A DNA stretch of 64,000 nucleotides from Terriglobus roseus DSM 18391 (GTDB lineage: Bacteria; Acidobacteriota; Terriglobia; Terriglobales; Acidobacteriaceae): the NCBI RefSeq assembly GCF_000265425.1, contig NC_018014.1, positions 558,001 to 622,000 on the forward strand, in the 5' to 3' direction. Below, piece after piece: positions 46,534-54,172 of the stretch. The notes below the pieces were generated by a model. That model was not told the origin of the DNA. It was given only the letters and a program-made list of their open reading frames with translations, and did no database searches. The position numbers and the translations under genes are program-made. Numbering within the stretch: position 1 is the stretch's first letter; each line of letters starts with the position of its first letter.

Positions 46534-46554
46534 TTCCGGGTGAACGACCCGGAA
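46534..46554 (+). terminator. hairpin between ispE and tRNA-Gln
   Basis: TTCCGGG and CCCGGAA form a 7-bp stem with a seven-base loop, followed by TGATCTTT. It may end ispE transcription or act as a processing signal just before the tRNA; the U-tract is weak. Confidence 0.4.
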
Positions 46555-46561
46555 TGATCTT

Positions 46562-46635
46562 TGGGCGATCGACTAATGGTAGGTCCAGTGCCTTTGAAGC
46601 ACTTTGTCTAGGTTCGAATCCTAGTCGCCCAGCCA
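46562..46635 (+). tRNA. tRNA-Gln (UUG)
   Basis: Acceptor arms TGGGCGA (46562-46568) and TCGCCCA (46625-46631) pair fully, then discriminator G and an encoded CCA. The anticodon stem AGTGC / GCACT encloses CTTTGAA, giving anticodon TTG, which reads CAA. The T arm has GGTTCGAATCC and the D loop CTAATGGTAGG. Lies between ispE and prs. Confidence 0.95.
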
Positions 46636-46767
46636 TGATGCGTCGACGTTCCCCCACGTGGCGAAGAGGCCCGCAGGTAATCCTGTGGGTTCGTCGAGGA
46701 AGGGAGCAGAGACAGGACAATCCGGCAGAACCCAACCAACGCTAACCGGCTTGGAGGCTCGCACCGC

Positions 46768-47865
46768 ATGACCGCTCAAAACACGATGGCACCCGTCGCT
46801 CCCACCACTCCCGAAAATCAGACCGTTACCGTTGCCACATCGGACCGCGCGCAGTTGACCGCTACCGATCGTGTCAAGCAGCCCGCTGCTGCACCTGCGG
46901 GCAAGCGATCCAGCCGCCTGGCGGACGATCGCCGTTTCAAGATCTTCTGCGGTTCCGCGAATCGCGCGCTTGCCGAAGAGGTCTGCCAGTTCCTGGGTGT
47001 GCCGCTTGGTCAGACGAAGCTGATCGCGTTTTCGGACGGTGAGATCCACTTCCAGTTGCTGGAGAATGTTCGCGGCGCCGATGTGTTCCTCGTGCAGCCC
47101 ACAAGCTTTCCGGTTGATCGGCACATCATGGAGCTGCTGATCATGATCGACGCGCTGAAGCGCGCCTCTGCCGGACGTATTACCGTCGTTATTCCGTACT
47201 ATGGCTACGCCCGCCAGGACCGTAAAGATCGTCCGCGCGTTGCCATTACGTCGAAGCTGGTTGCAGACCTGCTGCAGGCCGCCGGCGCGAACCGAGCACT
47301 GCTGGTCGATCTACACGCGGCACAGATCCAGGGTTTCTTTAATATCCCGGTGGATCACCTGTTCGCATCGCCTGTGCTGGTCGGCTACTTCCGCGATCTG
47401 AACCTGCCGAACCTGACGGTTGTGAGTCCGGATGCGGGCGGCGTGGAGCGTGCACGCTTCTTTGCGCAGAAGCTCGGCGTGCCACTGGCGATCGTCGACA
47501 AGCGCCGCACGGATATCAATGTCACCGAAGTGATGCACGTGATTGGCGATGTGAAGGACCGTACCTGCATCATCCTCGACGACATTGTCGATACGGCTGG
47601 AACGCTGACCAAGACGGCAGAGGCGTTGCTCAAGAACGGTGCGACCGATGTGTATGCCTGCGCTTCGCACGCTGTGCTCTCCGGTCCGGCGATCGAGCGC
47701 ATTGCCGCCAGCCCATTGAAGGAGCTGGTTGTTACAAATACCATCCCGCTGCAGCCTGAGGCCGCGGCGCTGGACAAGATCAAGGTGCTCTCCGTTGCCG
47801 GCCTTCTGGGCCGCGCAATTGAAAGCATCCACATGGAGACGAGTGTAAGTTCGCTCTTCTCCTAA
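46768..47865 (+). CDS. prs: ribose-phosphate pyrophosphokinase
   Basis: A 365-residue PRPP synthetase. The core starts at about residue 53 (RRFKIFCGSANRALAEEVCQFLGV), with FSDGEIHFQLLENVRGADVFLVQP, IPYYGYARQDRKDRPR (catalytic His/Arg/Lys loop), VSPDAGGVERARFFAQKLGVPLAIVDKRR and the PRPP loop ILDDIVDTAGTLTK. It makes PRPP from ribose-5-phosphate and ATP for purine, pyrimidine, His and NAD synthesis. The first 50 residues (Ala/Thr/Pro-rich) are extra to the 310-320 residue norm; no internal Met exists before the core, and GGAGG precedes 46768. Confidence 0.95.
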   Translation: MTAQNTMAPVAPTTPENQTVTVATSDRAQLTATDRVKQPAAAPAGKRSSRLADDRRFKIFCGSANRALAEEVCQFLGVPLGQTKLIAFSDGEIHFQLLENVRGADVFLVQPTSFPVDRHIMELLIMIDALKRASAGRITVVIPYYGYARQDRKDRPRVAITSKLVADLLQAAGANRALLVDLHAAQIQGFFNIPVDHLFASPVLVGYFRDLNLPNLTVVSPDAGGVERARFFAQKLGVPLAIVDKRRTDINVTEVMHVIGDVKDRTCIILDDIVDTAGTLTKTAEALLKNGATDVYACASHAVLSGPAIERIAASPLKELVVTNTIPLQPEAAALDKIKVLSVAGLLGRAIESIHMETSVSSLFS

Positions 47866-47972
47866 GTGAAGTTGTCGGGTAAGCAGTCGTCGCCCGATGT
47901 GAGTGAATCAATAACCCGCGGCCCAACCGCCGCAAAGGGAGCGAAGCGAAACTTCGTGCCCGAAAGGACAAC

Positions 47973-48644
47973 ATGGCAAACACCACAGAAGCAGTCAAGG
48001 CAACACTCCGCAGCGGTAAGTTCAACAAGAACGCAGCACGTCGCGTTCGCGTCTCCGGTCTGATCCCCGCAGTGATTTACGGCGCAGGCATTGAGTCGCA
48101 GGCGATCACGGTCGATCCGAAGTCGATCCTGAAGATCCTTCACTCGGAGTCGGGCCACAACACGATTTTCGATCTGAACATTGAGAACGGTGCAGGCGCG
48201 AAGGCCATGATCGTGGACTGGCAGTATGAGCCGATCAAGGGCAAGCTGCTGCACATCGATCTGAAGCGCATCGCGATGGACAAGACGATGAAGGTCTCCG
48301 TGCCGGTCATGCTGAGCGGTATCCCGGTCGGCGTGAAGATGGGTGGCGGCGTCCTGGATCAGGTTCTGCGTGAGATCGAAGTCGAGTGCTTCCCGGGCGA
48401 TATCCCTTCGCACATCGACATCGATGTTACGAACCTGGAGCTGCACGGCGCGATCCACGTTTCGGACCTGCCGCACACCGGTTCGGTCAAGTTCCTCGCG
48501 GAAGAGACGGCACTGGTTGCACACGTGACCATCATCAAGGAAGAGGAAGTTGTCGCTGCTCCTGTCGTTGCCGAACCCGAAGTAACCAAGGGTAAGGGCA
48601 AGCCGGAAGCTGCTGCTGCTCCTGCTGCACCTGCGAAGAAGTAA
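47973..48644 (+). CDS. rplY: 50S ribosomal protein L25 (Ctc/TL5 type)
   Basis: A 223-residue two-domain L25: N-terminal 5S-rRNA-binding domain (ATLRSGKFNKNAARRVRVSGLIPAVIYGAG, LHIDLKRIAMDKTMKVSVPV) and the C-terminal TL5/Ctc beta domain (GVLDQVLREIEVECFPGDIPSHIDIDVTNLELHGAIHVSDL). The last 40 residues are an Ala/Glu/Pro-rich tail. It stabilises 5S rRNA in the large subunit. Gene order prs-rplY-pth is the common bacterial one. Confidence 0.95.
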   Translation: MANTTEAVKATLRSGKFNKNAARRVRVSGLIPAVIYGAGIESQAITVDPKSILKILHSESGHNTIFDLNIENGAGAKAMIVDWQYEPIKGKLLHIDLKRIAMDKTMKVSVPVMLSGIPVGVKMGGGVLDQVLREIEVECFPGDIPSHIDIDVTNLELHGAIHVSDLPHTGSVKFLAEETALVAHVTIIKEEEVVAAPVVAEPEVTKGKGKPEAAAAPAAPAKK

Positions 48645-48651
48645 ATGATTG

Positions 48652-48678
48652 AGTTTCTGGTTTCTGGTTTCCAGTTTC
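48652..48678. repeat. GTTTCTGG-type repeat, copy A
   Basis: Repeating TTTCTGG/TTTCCAG units between rplY and pth. A related, palindromic version lies after pth at 49333-49412. Confidence 0.5.
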
Positions 48679-48746
48679 TTGTGGGCTCGCCCGCAGACAC
48701 TGGGAACCCGAACCGGAGACGAGGAAACATTGGGAGCGTAGCGACC

Positions 48747-49340
48747 GTGAAGCTGATCGTCGGCCTTGGAAACCCTGGCCCGGAGTACACCTTCACACCG
48801 CATAACGCGGGCTTTCTTGCTATCGACCGTATCGCGGAGGATCGCGGTGCGGTTGTGGCAAACCGCCGCAGCCGGGCACTTACCGGCAAGGTGGTCATCG
48901 CGGGCGAAGAGTGCCTGCTGGTGAAGCCTGAGACTTTTATGAACCTGAGCGGACTGTCGGTTGCGCCGCTGGTTCAGGAATACGAACTCGATCCAAAGCG
49001 GGACCTGATCGTGCTGTATGACGAACTGGCCTTCCCCCTCGGCGAGTTTCGGTTGCGGCCGAATGGCAGCAGCAACGGGCACAACGGTGTGAAGTCGATC
49101 ACCGGGGTGCTTGGAACGGAAGATTGGATTCGCGTCCGGATTGGTGTCGGGAAACCAGCACTGCCGGACGGCCGCGAGATCAAGGCGGGTGGTAAGGATT
49201 ACTTACTGACCCCGCTGCGCAAGACCGAACTCGCGGTGCTGGATGAAGTACTCGATCGCGTAACGAAAGCGGTTGAGGTGGTGGTGGGGCAGGGCATTGC
49301 AGTGGCGATGAACCAGTTCAACCGGAAAGATGTTTCGTAG
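48747..49340 (+). CDS. pth: peptidyl-tRNA hydrolase
   Basis: A 197-residue enzyme with a GTG start ten bases after GGGAG; an in-frame ATG at 48645 would add 34 residues read from the repeat element and is unlikely. KLIVGLGNPGPEYTFTPHNAGFLAIDRIA holds the catalytic His; KPETFMNLSGLSV the Asn; ELAFPLGEFRLRPNGSSNGHNGVKSI the Asp/Asn set. It recycles peptidyl-tRNAs dropped by ribosomes. Normal length. Confidence 0.95.
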   Translation: MKLIVGLGNPGPEYTFTPHNAGFLAIDRIAEDRGAVVANRRSRALTGKVVIAGEECLLVKPETFMNLSGLSVAPLVQEYELDPKRDLIVLYDELAFPLGEFRLRPNGSSNGHNGVKSITGVLGTEDWIRVRIGVGKPALPDGREIKAGGKDYLLTPLRKTELAVLDEVLDRVTKAVEVVVGQGIAVAMNQFNRKDVS

Positions 49341-49412
49341 TTTTTGGTTTCATAGTTTCTAGTTCCGTTGTGCACCACGAATCGAAAAGCGAGAAACCAG
49401 TAACAGAAACTG
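49333..49412. repeat. GTTTCTGG-type repeat, copy B (palindromic)
   Basis: Left part has GTTTTTGGTTTC and AGTTTCTAGTTCC; right part has GAGAAACCAG and ACAGAAACTG, which are complementary to the TTTC-rich units, so the element can fold on itself. Sits between pth and rpsF. Confidence 0.5.
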
Positions 49413-49470
49413 TATCTTCCAAACCTTCCAATGCGAGGGTGCGAGCGAGAGCCCGCAGAAAGAGAAACAC

Positions 49471-49950
49471 ATGAACCGTACTTATGAAGTGATGTACATC
49501 GTTCGTCCGGACCTCGAAGAGGCCGATCTCGAGAAGCTGATCGAAGGCTTCAACACCGTTGTGACCAACGGTGGTGGCGAAGTGACCAACATCGAGAAGC
49601 TCGGCCGTCGCCGCCTGGCTTACATCGTCCGCAAGTTCCAGGACGGTATCTACATCCTGCTGCACGTATCCGCTGACGGTCCGCTGATCGCTGAGCTGGA
49701 GCGCCGCCTGCGTGTTACGGAACAGGTGATCAAGTTCATCACCGTCCGCACGGACGAAGAGAACAAGCGCCTGGCCAAGGTGAAGGCACTGCGCGACAAG
49801 AAGGTCAAGGTCTCTGCACAGCAGGCACCCGCTCCTGTTGCACCGCCTGCACCCGCACCGGTTGCTGCTGAGCCCGTAGCTGCTGAGCCCGTTGCTGCAG
49901 CCGAGCCGGTTGCTGCTACCGAGCCGGAAGCCGCTCCCGTCACCGCGTAA
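49471..49950 (+). CDS. rpsF: 30S ribosomal protein S6
   Basis: A 159-residue S6. NRTYEVMYIVRPDLEEADLEKLIEGFNTVVTNGGGEVTNIEKLGRRRLAYIVRKFQDGIYILLHV is the standard S6 core; the 45 C-terminal residues are Ala/Pro/Glu repeats (PVAAEPVAAEPVAA). S6 pairs with S18 on the small subunit platform. An ssb gene, often between rpsF and rpsR, is not present here. Confidence 0.96.
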   Translation: MNRTYEVMYIVRPDLEEADLEKLIEGFNTVVTNGGGEVTNIEKLGRRRLAYIVRKFQDGIYILLHVSADGPLIAELERRLRVTEQVIKFITVRTDEENKRLAKVKALRDKKVKVSAQQAPAPVAPPAPAPVAAEPVAAEPVAAAEPVAATEPEAAPVTA

Positions 49951-50103
49951 ATCGACTGAGTCGAATTACGACGTTGTGTAAGTGCGGCAGCGTGCCGGCT
50001 TACAAGAAATCCGCACCCGCGAGGGTCTGCTTCCAGATGACCATGGGATTCGATGCAATCCCGGAGCAAGACTTCGCCGAACCACTCGAAAGGATCAGGC
50101 AAC

Positions 50104-50451
50104 ATGGCTGACGAAACCAGCACCCCGAGCACCACTCCTTCCGCACCGGCGGCACCCAGCACCGGCGGCGGCTATCAGGGCAACAACTCCGGCCCGCGTC
50201 CTCCGCGTCCGTCGGGCGGCCCTGGCGGCCGTAAGTTCTTCCGTCGCAAGAAGGTCTGCAAGTTCTGCGTTGAGAAGATCGATGCGATCAGCTACCGCGA
50301 CGTCCGTCTGCTTCAGGGCTTTGTGGCCGAGCGTGGCAAGATCACGCCGCGCCGTTTGACCGGTGTCTGCACCACGCACCAGCGTCAGCTGTCGCAGGCT
50401 ATCAAGCAGTCGCGCAACATCGCCCTGCTGCCCTTCGCCGCGAAGTACTAA
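50104..50451 (+). CDS. rpsR: 30S ribosomal protein S18
   Basis: A 115-residue protein; ATG at 50104 (MADETST) follows AAAGGA. The N-terminal 45 residues are Pro/Gly/Ser-rich. The core [67 protein letters not shown] is S18 with the Cys-x-x-Cys ... Cys-x-x-His zinc version. Binds S6 in the 30S platform. Upstream codons to 50053 are intergenic. Confidence 0.96.
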   Translation: MADETSTPSTTPSAPAAPSTGGGYQGNNSGPRPPRPSGGPGGRKFFRRKKVCKFCVEKIDAISYRDVRLLQGFVAERGKITPRRLTGVCTTHQRQLSQAIKQSRNIALLPFAAKY

Positions 50452-50514
50452 GCCCTTCAGGGCTTAGAGCCCTGGAAAGATTCTTCGCCGCGCAGGCGAA
50501 ACTGGAGATAGAAC

Positions 50515-51060
50515 ATGGAAGTCATTCTGAAGGAAGACGTCGAGAAGCTGGGTCACCGCGGCGACGTCGTTAAGGTTGCGACCGGCTACGGCCGCAACTA
50601 CCTGCTGCCGCAGCGTCTGGCGATTGAAGCCACCGTTGCCAACAAGGCTGTCATCGTGCAGATGAAGGAGTCCGCAGTCCGCAAGGCTGTAAAGGACAAG
50701 ACCGCTGCAACGGAGCAGGCTGAGAAGCTGAGCAATGTTGAGGTCACCTTTGAGCGTAAGGTGGGCGCGAACGACGTTCTGTTCGGTTCGGTTACGTCGC
50801 AGGACATCGCGGCAGAGCTGGCCAAGCAGGGCTATGAGATCGACCGCCGCAAGATCGCACTGGACGAGCCGCTGAAGGCAATCGGCGAGTTCCACGTGCC
50901 GGTCAAGCTGTTCCGCGAAGTGTCCGCGCACGTCAAGGTCACCGTGAAGAGCGATGATCCCAACTACGTTCCGGGAGCACACGCAGCAGCCGCTGCAAAT
51001 GCCGACGAGGGCGCAGTACGCGGCCGCGGCGACTACGAGAACGAACGCGAGCGCGACTAG
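50515..51060 (+). CDS. rplI: 50S ribosomal protein L9
   Basis: A 181-residue L9: MEVILKEDVEKLGHRGDVVKVATGYGRNYLLPQRLAIEAT is the N-terminal rRNA-binding domain, followed by the long central helix and the C-terminal domain (FGSVTSQDIAAELAKQGYEIDRRKIAL, GEFHVPVKLFREVSAHVKVTV). A charged tail of about 30 residues is extra. Last gene of the rpsF-rpsR-rplI operon; GGAG upstream. Confidence 0.96.
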   Translation: MEVILKEDVEKLGHRGDVVKVATGYGRNYLLPQRLAIEATVANKAVIVQMKESAVRKAVKDKTAATEQAEKLSNVEVTFERKVGANDVLFGSVTSQDIAAELAKQGYEIDRRKIALDEPLKAIGEFHVPVKLFREVSAHVKVTVKSDDPNYVPGAHAAAAANADEGAVRGRGDYENERERD

Positions 51061-51232
51061 TACTTTTGCGCAAGCGATTTAACGAAGGGCGTCGCGAGAG
51101 CGGCGCCCTTTTTCTTCACCAATCCCGGTGACCGGTTGTTCCGGATTCGGACGAAAACCTTACGTCTGATCACGGGTCTCCACCGGCGCGATCGGATGTT
51201 ACGGCGAGCGATCCGATAGACTCGCGTTACGC

Positions 51233-51955
51233 ATGATTCCCGCACGCCGACGTCAACGCCGCGGACCAGCGCCGGTCCATCCCTTCGATCAACTGCACGG
51301 TACGGATACAGGTTCGCTGATCCCTGGCGAAGACCTGGCGACCGGTCATCGCCATGACCGCCATATCACCGCGTATCACGGTGTTGCGCCTTCGCTGTTT
51401 CGCAAGCTGATGGATCGCTGGTTGCCGCTGGCGGTGCATCCGGTGGATCGCACGGCGTTTGTCGATATCGGTGCGGGGAAGGGGCGTGCGATGCTGCTGG
51501 CGGCGGAGTATCCGTTTCGGCGCATCGTTGGTGTGGAATTGCATCCTGCGTTGGCTGCGGCTACGCGAACCAATCTGGAACGGTGGCAGGCGTCGCATGA
51601 AGGGCCGCATATGCGTCTGGAAGAGGGCGATGCGATGCGATTGCGCATGCCTGCGGGGCCTTGCCTGCTGTTCCTCTTCAACCCGTTCGACATTGTGCTG
51701 ATGGATCGGCTGCTGGATCGGCTGAAGGAGCAGTTCCGCACGCGGCCGCAGGACCTGGACATCCTGTATGTCAATGATGAACAGCGTCGATTGATGCAGG
51801 AGGAGCATCCGCAGTTTCAGGAGTTGTGGCGTGGCCGGATTCATCACTCGCATGAGGATCGCGCGGCGGATAAGGCGATCATCGAACATGACGCGGATGG
51901 TTTGTATGTGACGACTGGATATGAGGACTGCGGTATCTGGCGGTTGAAGGTATAG
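51233..51955 (+). CDS. class I SAM-dependent methyltransferase
   Basis: A 240-residue protein. FVDIGAGKGRAMLLAAEYPFRRIVGVELHPALA is the SAM-binding motif I with the acidic end of strand 2 (VELHP), and GPCLLFLFNPFDIVLMDRLLDRL is the motif IV region with NPF. HITAYHGVAPSLFRKLMDRW before it is shared with uncharacterised methyltransferases. Substrate unknown. Ends at a bidirectional terminator. Confidence 0.84.
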   Translation: MIPARRRQRRGPAPVHPFDQLHGTDTGSLIPGEDLATGHRHDRHITAYHGVAPSLFRKLMDRWLPLAVHPVDRTAFVDIGAGKGRAMLLAAEYPFRRIVGVELHPALAAATRTNLERWQASHEGPHMRLEEGDAMRLRMPAGPCLLFLFNPFDIVLMDRLLDRLKEQFRTRPQDLDILYVNDEQRRLMQEEHPQFQELWRGRIHHSHEDRAADKAIIEHDADGLYVTTGYEDCGIWRLKV

Positions 51956-51957
51956 AC

Positions 51958-51992
51958 ACAGAAAGGCCCGGCACTGAGCCGGGCCTTTCTGC
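51958..51992. terminator. bidirectional intrinsic terminator
   Basis: GAAAGGCCCGGC and GCCGGGCCTTTC form a perfect 12-bp stem with a five-base loop, between the convergent methyltransferase and alcohol dehydrogenase genes. Confidence 0.9.
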
Positions 51993-52003
51993 TGTTGAGC
52001 TAG

Positions 52004-53212
52004 TTATGCAACGTGCAGCTTCTCGATGCCGGTTTCGCGGAAGGGATCGATGACGATCTTTGTTACGCGGTCTTTCTTGTCGCGCCAGATTTTGTACATG
52101 TCCGGCACGTCGTTGATGCCGATGCGGTGCGAGATCATGAAGCTGGGATCGATCTGGCCCTGCTCGACGCGCTCGAGGAGTGGCTTGAGGTACTTGTGCA
52201 TGTTGGTCTGGCCCATCTTCATGGTGATGCCCTTGCCGAAGGCTGCGCCGAAGTTGAGTTTGTTGAGCGCTCCGCCGTAGACACCGGGGATGGAGACGGT
52301 GCCGCCCTTTCGTACGCTCTGCAGGATCTGCCGCAGTGCGGTGGGACGATCGGTTTCGAGCATCAAGCCTTGCTCGACCTTGTCGTACATGGCGGACACG
52401 TCGGTGCCGTGCGCTTCCATGCCCACTGCGTCGATGCAGCTATCGGGACCGATGCCGCCTGTGAGATCGCGCAGAGCTTCGACGATGCTCTTGCCGTCGC
52501 TGTAGTCGATGACGGTGGCGCCACAGTAGTCGCGAGCGAGGGCGAGGCGCTCGGGGAAGCGATCGATGACGAAGACGTTGCCTGCACCCAGCATGTACGC
52601 GCTGGCTGCTGCAAAAAGGCCTACGGGACCAGCGCCCCAGATGGCGACGTTGTCGCCGGGCTGGATGTTTGCGTTCTCTGCGCCCTGGTAGCCGGTGGGA
52701 TAGATGTCGGAGAGGAAGAGTACTTTTTCATCTTCAATGCCGCTCTCGATCTTGATCGGTCCAACGTCTGCGAAGGGCACGCGAACGTACTGTGCCTGGC
52801 CACCGGCGTAACCACCGTAGATGTGCGAATAGCCGAAGAGCGCCGATCCGCCGTAGCCGTACATTGCTTCGGCGACATGGGCGTTGGGGTTGCTGTTATC
52901 GCAGAGCGACCAGAGGTCCTTCTTGCAGCTGAAGCAGTTGCCGCAGGCGATGGTGAAGGGGACGACGACACGGTCGCCAACCTTCAGTTTCTTGACCTCG
53001 CTGCCGACTTCTTCGACGATGCCCATGAATTCGTGTCCGAGGATGTCGCCGGATTCCATCGTGGGGATGTAGCCGTCGTAGAGGTGCAGATCGCTGCCGC
53101 ATATGGCGGTCCGTGTGATCCGCAGAATGGCGTCGCCCGGGTTCAGAATCTTCGGGTCGTCCACCGTTTGTACTTCTACTTTGCCTGTTCCCATCCAGCA
53201 AACTGCCTTCAT
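52004..53212 (-). CDS. zinc-dependent alcohol dehydrogenase (formaldehyde dehydrogenase-like)
   Basis: A 402-residue medium-chain dehydrogenase. Catalytic zinc ligands are in [11 protein letters not shown] and GHEFMG; the structural zinc lobe is [15 protein letters not shown]; the NAD fold is [23 protein letters not shown] with acidic VIDRFPERL. The length and [22 protein letters not shown] start are those of the glutathione-independent formaldehyde dehydrogenase/ threonine-dehydrogenase-like group. A SRPBCC gene follows upstream on the same strand with 69 bases between, so they may be co-expressed, as seen in other genomes. Confidence 0.9.
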   Translation of the reverse strand: MKAVCWMGTGKVEVQTVDDPKILNPGDAILRITRTAICGSDLHLYDGYIPTMESGDILGHEFMGIVEEVGSEVKKLKVGDRVVVPFTIACGNCFSCKKDLWSLCDNSNPNAHVAEAMYGYGGSALFGYSHIYGGYAGGQAQYVRVPFADVGPIKIESGIEDEKVLFLSDIYPTGYQGAENANIQPGDNVAIWGAGPVGLFAAASAYMLGAGNVFVIDRFPERLALARDYCGATVIDYSDGKSIVEALRDLTGGIGPDSCIDAVGMEAHGTDVSAMYDKVEQGLMLETDRPTALRQILQSVRKGGTVSIPGVYGGALNKLNFGAAFGKGITMKMGQTNMHKYLKPLLERVEQGQIDPSFMISHRIGINDVPDMYKIWRDKKDRVTKIVIDPFRETGIEKLHVA

Positions 53213-53281
53213 CGTGTCGCTCCTGGCGCCGCGCGCCGTCTGATTCGATTCGTTAGGTTTCTTAACGTTTGCGATTGGGAC

Positions 53282-54025
53282 TTATTCGTCCAGCATGGCG
53301 CGCACGCCGTACCAGGCGGCAGCGCCTGCGACGACGGCGACTCCGCCGATCAGCAGGGGAGAGATGCTGCTCGCTTCTTCGGGCATGTCCTGTGGGCGGG
53401 CACGATCGCTGGTGCCCGGGGGTGTCGGCATGTTCTCGCCCATGAGGAACTGCTTCCACTTACCCATGACGCCGCGTGGGCCGGCCGGCTGGCCTTCGAC
53501 GGTTGGGATCTCTTTGCTTTCGATCAGTTCCTTCAGGTGGCGAAGGTTTTCGATGGTGGTCTGTTCCGGGCTGCGTGAGACGACGGCTGCTACGGCGTTT
53601 GCGAGGACACCGCCGGGGACGCGGAAGTCGCTGATCATGGCGACGATGGTGCCGCGGCCTGCGGGGTGTTCGACGAAGGTGATGGTGTTGGTAGTGCTCT
53701 CAAGCGGGCCGTTCACGATGCGCGAGACATGGCGCTCGCCGGGGACGGCTTCTAGAACTTCCGAGTCGAACTCCATCTGCTTGCGCGTGCCGGGATCTTC
53801 GATGAGCCAGTGGAAGGTGTTGTCGCCGGTGGCCGTGACGGAGATGACTCCCTCCTGCCAGGTGGGCAGCAACTCACCGCGACTGTAGACCTGGTAGACC
53901 TCGTGCGGCGTCGCGTTGATCGTCTGCACTGCGTGTGCGACGACGCGGCCGTCCTGCTTGCTGCGCGGCAGCGGGGTATAGTCACTGCCCTGCCGCGGAA
54001 ACTTCACCTGTTCCATGTCTGCCAT
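53282..54025 (-). CDS. SRPBCC (cyclase/dehydrase-like) protein with C-terminal membrane anchor
   Basis: A 247-residue protein. VAHAVQTINATPHEVYQVYSRGELLPTWQEGVISVTATGDNTFHWLIEDP, ERHVSRIVNGPLESTTNTITFVEHPAGRGTIVAMISDF and the final helix PEQTTIENLRHLKELIE form a START-like hydrophobic-pocket fold (polyketide cyclase/dehydrase group). ISPLLIGGVAVVAGAAAWYGVRAML at the C-terminus is a membrane anchor. Likely binds a lipid or hydrophobic ligand at the inner membrane. Confidence 0.84.
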   Translation of the reverse strand: MADMEQVKFPRQGSDYTPLPRSKQDGRVVAHAVQTINATPHEVYQVYSRGELLPTWQEGVISVTATGDNTFHWLIEDPGTRKQMEFDSEVLEAVPGERHVSRIVNGPLESTTNTITFVEHPAGRGTIVAMISDFRVPGGVLANAVAAVVSRSPEQTTIENLRHLKELIESKEIPTVEGQPAGPRGVMGKWKQFLMGENMPTPPGTSDRARPQDMPEEASSISPLLIGGVAVVAGAAAWYGVRAMLDE

Positions 54026-54172
54026 CTGTCAATCTCCCGCAGGCGTACCTGCAGTCCCAATAGACGGGCGATGCGGACGGCGAGTGGCCTACGGTCTGGG
54101 CCATCCGCCGCCATGTCCGACATCACACAGTGCGGTGAGATCAACAAGTTTCCTGTGGCAGCACCAGGATGG

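Noticed and set aside
46562..46767. tRNA-Gln as an integration site for a genomic island
   Set aside because: prs follows directly and no integrase, direct repeat of the tRNA 3' end or composition change is visible.
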